From NCBI GenBank assembly GCA_937925655.1, contig CALAMC010000097.1:1-6369 (forward strand): a stretch of 6,369 nucleotides of DNA. The letters run 5' to 3'. The translations under genes were made by a program, and so were the position numbers. This stretch comes from an uncultured candidate division Zixibacteria bacterium (GTDB lineage: Bacteria; Zixibacteria; MSB-5A5; GN15; PGXB01). Of the stretch, positions 5,042-6,369 are shown in pieces. The stretch's first letter is position 1, and every line of letters begins with the position of its first letter. The notes under the pieces were generated by a model, which saw nothing but the letters and a program-made list of their open reading frames with translations, ran no database searches and was not told the DNA's origin.

Positions 5042-6369
5042 TACCAAAGCCGCCATCCTGCTTGTGGATGATGAAGCAGGCATAATAAATTCCTTGAAGC
5101 GCTCACTTAAATCGCTGGATATTCCGATTGTGTCGGCCAATGACGGGGCCGGAGGCCTCGCGATAGCCCATGAGCAGGAACTTTCATTGATTATTTCTGA
5201 CAATCGCATGCCCGGAATGAACGGCGTGGAGTTTTTAAAACAGGTCATGGAATTGAGACCTGACGCCATAAGGATTCTTCTCACCGGATATGCCGATGTT
5301 GAAACTACTATTGAGGCCATAAACAGCGGGGCGGTCCGATATTATATTGCTAAACCCTGGGATGATGATATGCTGATCAGCCGGGTTCGCGATTCAGTGG
5401 AAATGTATAATATGCAAAAAGAGAACAAGAAGCTGACGGAATTGACCAATCTTCAAAATCTCGAACTGCGCGAACTCAACCAGACACTCGAAGAACGCGT
5501 TGCAGCGCAAACCGAATCACTCCGCGAACAGAATACTGAACTATTAAGAAGTTTCATGGAGACCATAAGGGCCTTTTCAACACTAATGGAAATGCGCCAC
5601 AAAGAAGTCGGTAGTCATTCCCAACGCGTATCAAACACAGTCAGAAAGATGGCGGCAAGTCTTGCGCTAAATGAGAAAGAACTCCAAGATGTAGTCATCG
5701 GAGCATACCTTCACGATATTGGCAAAGTAAGTTTTCCGGATACGCTTCTGGCCAAATCTCCCGATACATTGAATAATCGCGATATGGAAATTGTCGTGCG
5801 CCATCCCATCCTCGGACAAAGCTGCGTGCAGGCAATAAACGGTTTTGAGGAAATCGGTCTTGTCATACGCCATCACCATGAGCATTTCGACGGCACTGGC
5901 TACCCGGATCGTCTATGCGACAAACAGATTCCTCTCGGATCCAGACTCATCAGAATTGCCGATGCATTCGACCATAAAGCCTATTCAGGCGGCTATCCAA
6001 GTATGCGAATACTAAATGAGGCTACAGCATACTTGGTTAAAGAAGCCTCGATTCTGTTTGATCCGGAATTGGTTAAACTTTTCATCGACCTTGATCTGGC
6101 CCGTCAATACGCTCAATTCCAGGGAACAGATATCATTGTTGTAAAGGCTACCGCACTCGAGAAAGGAATGATCGTGGCCCGGGATGTATACAGCACCAGC
6201 GGTTTGTTTGTCCTTCCCAAAGGCACCCGATTGTCGGCCGGAGTCATTAACCGTCTCATAAAAATCGATCGCTTTGATCAATTGGCAAAAGGAATATCAG
6301 TTTATAAAGAAATCGTAAATGAGGAGGAAGATAATGGAACGATTCAGGATTTTATTAGTCGACGATTCG
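5031..6369 (+). CDS. RpfG-type response regulator with HD-GYP domain (predicted c-di-GMP phosphodiesterase), 3' end beyond window
   Basis: 446 codons are visible and the frame is still open at the right edge. The receiver (about 7-123) has D13/D14, phospho-acceptor D57 in ISDNRMP, T85 and K108 in KPWDD. A coiled coil follows (about 126-172). The HD-GYP domain (about 175-353) shows the likely metal ligands E192, H196, H228-D229 (HDIGK, with K232), H258, H282-H283 and D311, plus the GYP signature at 290-292. By family knowledge this domain hydrolyses cyclic di-GMP to pGpG or GMP, here probably gated by phosphorylation from the upstream kinase. The loop after D311 departs from the usual DALTSDRPYR-like consensus (it reads DHKAYSGGYPS). 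A C-terminal segment (about 366-443; KGMIVARDV, LPKGTRL) resembles the extension found in other HD-GYP/HDOD regulators. The next gene starts within its 3' end, so the true stop is probably close. Family assignment is secure; catalytic activity is inferred. Confidence 0.96.
   Translation, partial: MENDTKAAILLVDDEAGIINSLKRSLKSLDIPIVSANDGAGGLAIAHEQELSLIISDNRMPGMNGVEFLKQVMELRPDAIRILLTGYADVETTIEAINSGAVRYYIAKPWDDDMLISRVRDSVEMYNMQKENKKLTELTNLQNLELRELNQTLEERVAAQTESLREQNTELLRSFMETIRAFSTLMEMRHKEVGSHSQRVSNTVRKMAASLALNEKELQDVVIGAYLHDIGKVSFPDTLLAKSPDTLNNRDMEIVVRHPILGQSCVQAINGFEEIGLVIRHHHEHFDGTGYPDRLCDKQIPLGSRLIRIADAFDHKAYSGGYPSMRILNEATAYLVKEASILFDPELVKLFIDLDLARQYAQFQGTDIIVVKATALEKGMIVARDVYSTSGLFVLPKGTRLSAGVINRLIKIDRFDQLAKGISVYKEIVNEEEDNGTIQDFISRRF
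6321..6327 (+). promoter_or_regulatory. Strong ribosome binding site of the fourth gene
   Basis: GAGGAGG is a near-ideal Shine-Dalgarno sequence six bases ahead of the ATG at 6334. It lies in the coding sequence of the HD-GYP protein, where it contributes an acidic Glu-Glu-Glu run. It is the best ribosome site in the window and the main evidence, with the encoded peptide, that a new gene starts here. Confidence 0.75.
6334..6369 (+). CDS. Start of another receiver-domain protein (5' fragment)
   Basis: Only 12 residues are visible, MERFRILLVDDS, cut by the right edge. ILLVDDS is the typical first beta strand and acidic pair (here D10, D11) of a response-regulator receiver domain. The reading frame is shifted by one base relative to the HD-GYP gene, and the ATG follows a strong GAGGAGG site. 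The visible overlap with the HD-GYP frame is 36 nt and continues past the edge. It would be the third receiver protein encoded behind the single kinase. Whether it is a stand-alone receiver, a DNA-binding regulator or a hybrid kinase cannot be told from this fragment. Confidence 0.72.
   Translation, partial: MERFRILLVDDS

Noticed and set aside
5553..6089. Alternative reading of the HD domain as a plain HD hydrolase (e.g. a Cas3-like or RelA-type HD)
   Set aside because: The HHE..DG.GYP signature and fusion to a receiver domain identify HD-GYP specifically. No CRISPR repeats or cas genes are present.
6012..6281. Minus-strand open frame of 89 codons opposite the HD-GYP gene
   Set aside because: It lies antisense to conserved HD-GYP and C-terminal coding sequence, and no ribosome site or recognisable product was noticed.
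28..6363. GTCGAC at both ends of the window (28-33 and 6359-6364 region)
   Set aside because: A six-base restriction-type palindrome occurring twice or more in 6 kb is expected by chance; the right-hand copy also encodes the receiver motif VDD.

Overview
The window is a compact, one-direction signalling operon from a bacterium. It holds one very large soluble sensor histidine kinase and at least three response-regulator genes, all on the + strand. Every junction overlaps: 14 nt, 11 nt, and at least 36 nt at the right edge. The genes are therefore almost certainly co-transcribed and probably translationally coupled. By eye the base composition is moderate, neither strongly AT- nor GC-rich. Large multi-PAS/GAF kinases, an HD-GYP regulator and good GGGGAG/GAGGAGG ribosome sites point to a free-living Gram-negative-type environmental bacterium, such as a deltaproteobacterium-like or FCB-group lineage. 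That placement is an inference from architecture and cannot be settled from this window.

Layout. Positions 1-180 form a non-coding or weakly coding leader with a 12-bp perfect palindrome (72-83) and the kinase ribosome site. Positions 181-4194 encode a 1337-residue kinase: six PAS domains, a GAF domain with a four-cysteine insertion, a seventh PAS, then HisKA and HATPase_c, with no membrane segment and no receiver domain. Positions 4181-5041 encode a 286-residue regulator (receiver, coiled coil, divergent PAS-like domain) with no recognisable enzymatic or DNA-binding output. Positions 5031 to the right edge encode an RpfG-type regulator (receiver, coiled coil, HD-GYP, C-terminal extension), a predicted cyclic-di-GMP phosphodiesterase. 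From 6334 a further receiver protein begins, of which only 12 residues are visible.

Working model (inference). The cytoplasmic kinase integrates several small-molecule, redox or protein inputs through its PAS/GAF array and passes phosphate to two or more receivers. One controls cyclic-di-GMP breakdown. Another, the REC-PAS protein, may act as an adaptor, phosphate sink or second sensor. This is a recognisable two-component/c-di-GMP architecture, not a radically new system. The least ordinary parts are the Cys-rich GAF domain, the output-less REC-PAS protein that resembles the front half of its HD-GYP neighbour, and the altered loop after the last metal-binding aspartate of the HD-GYP domain.
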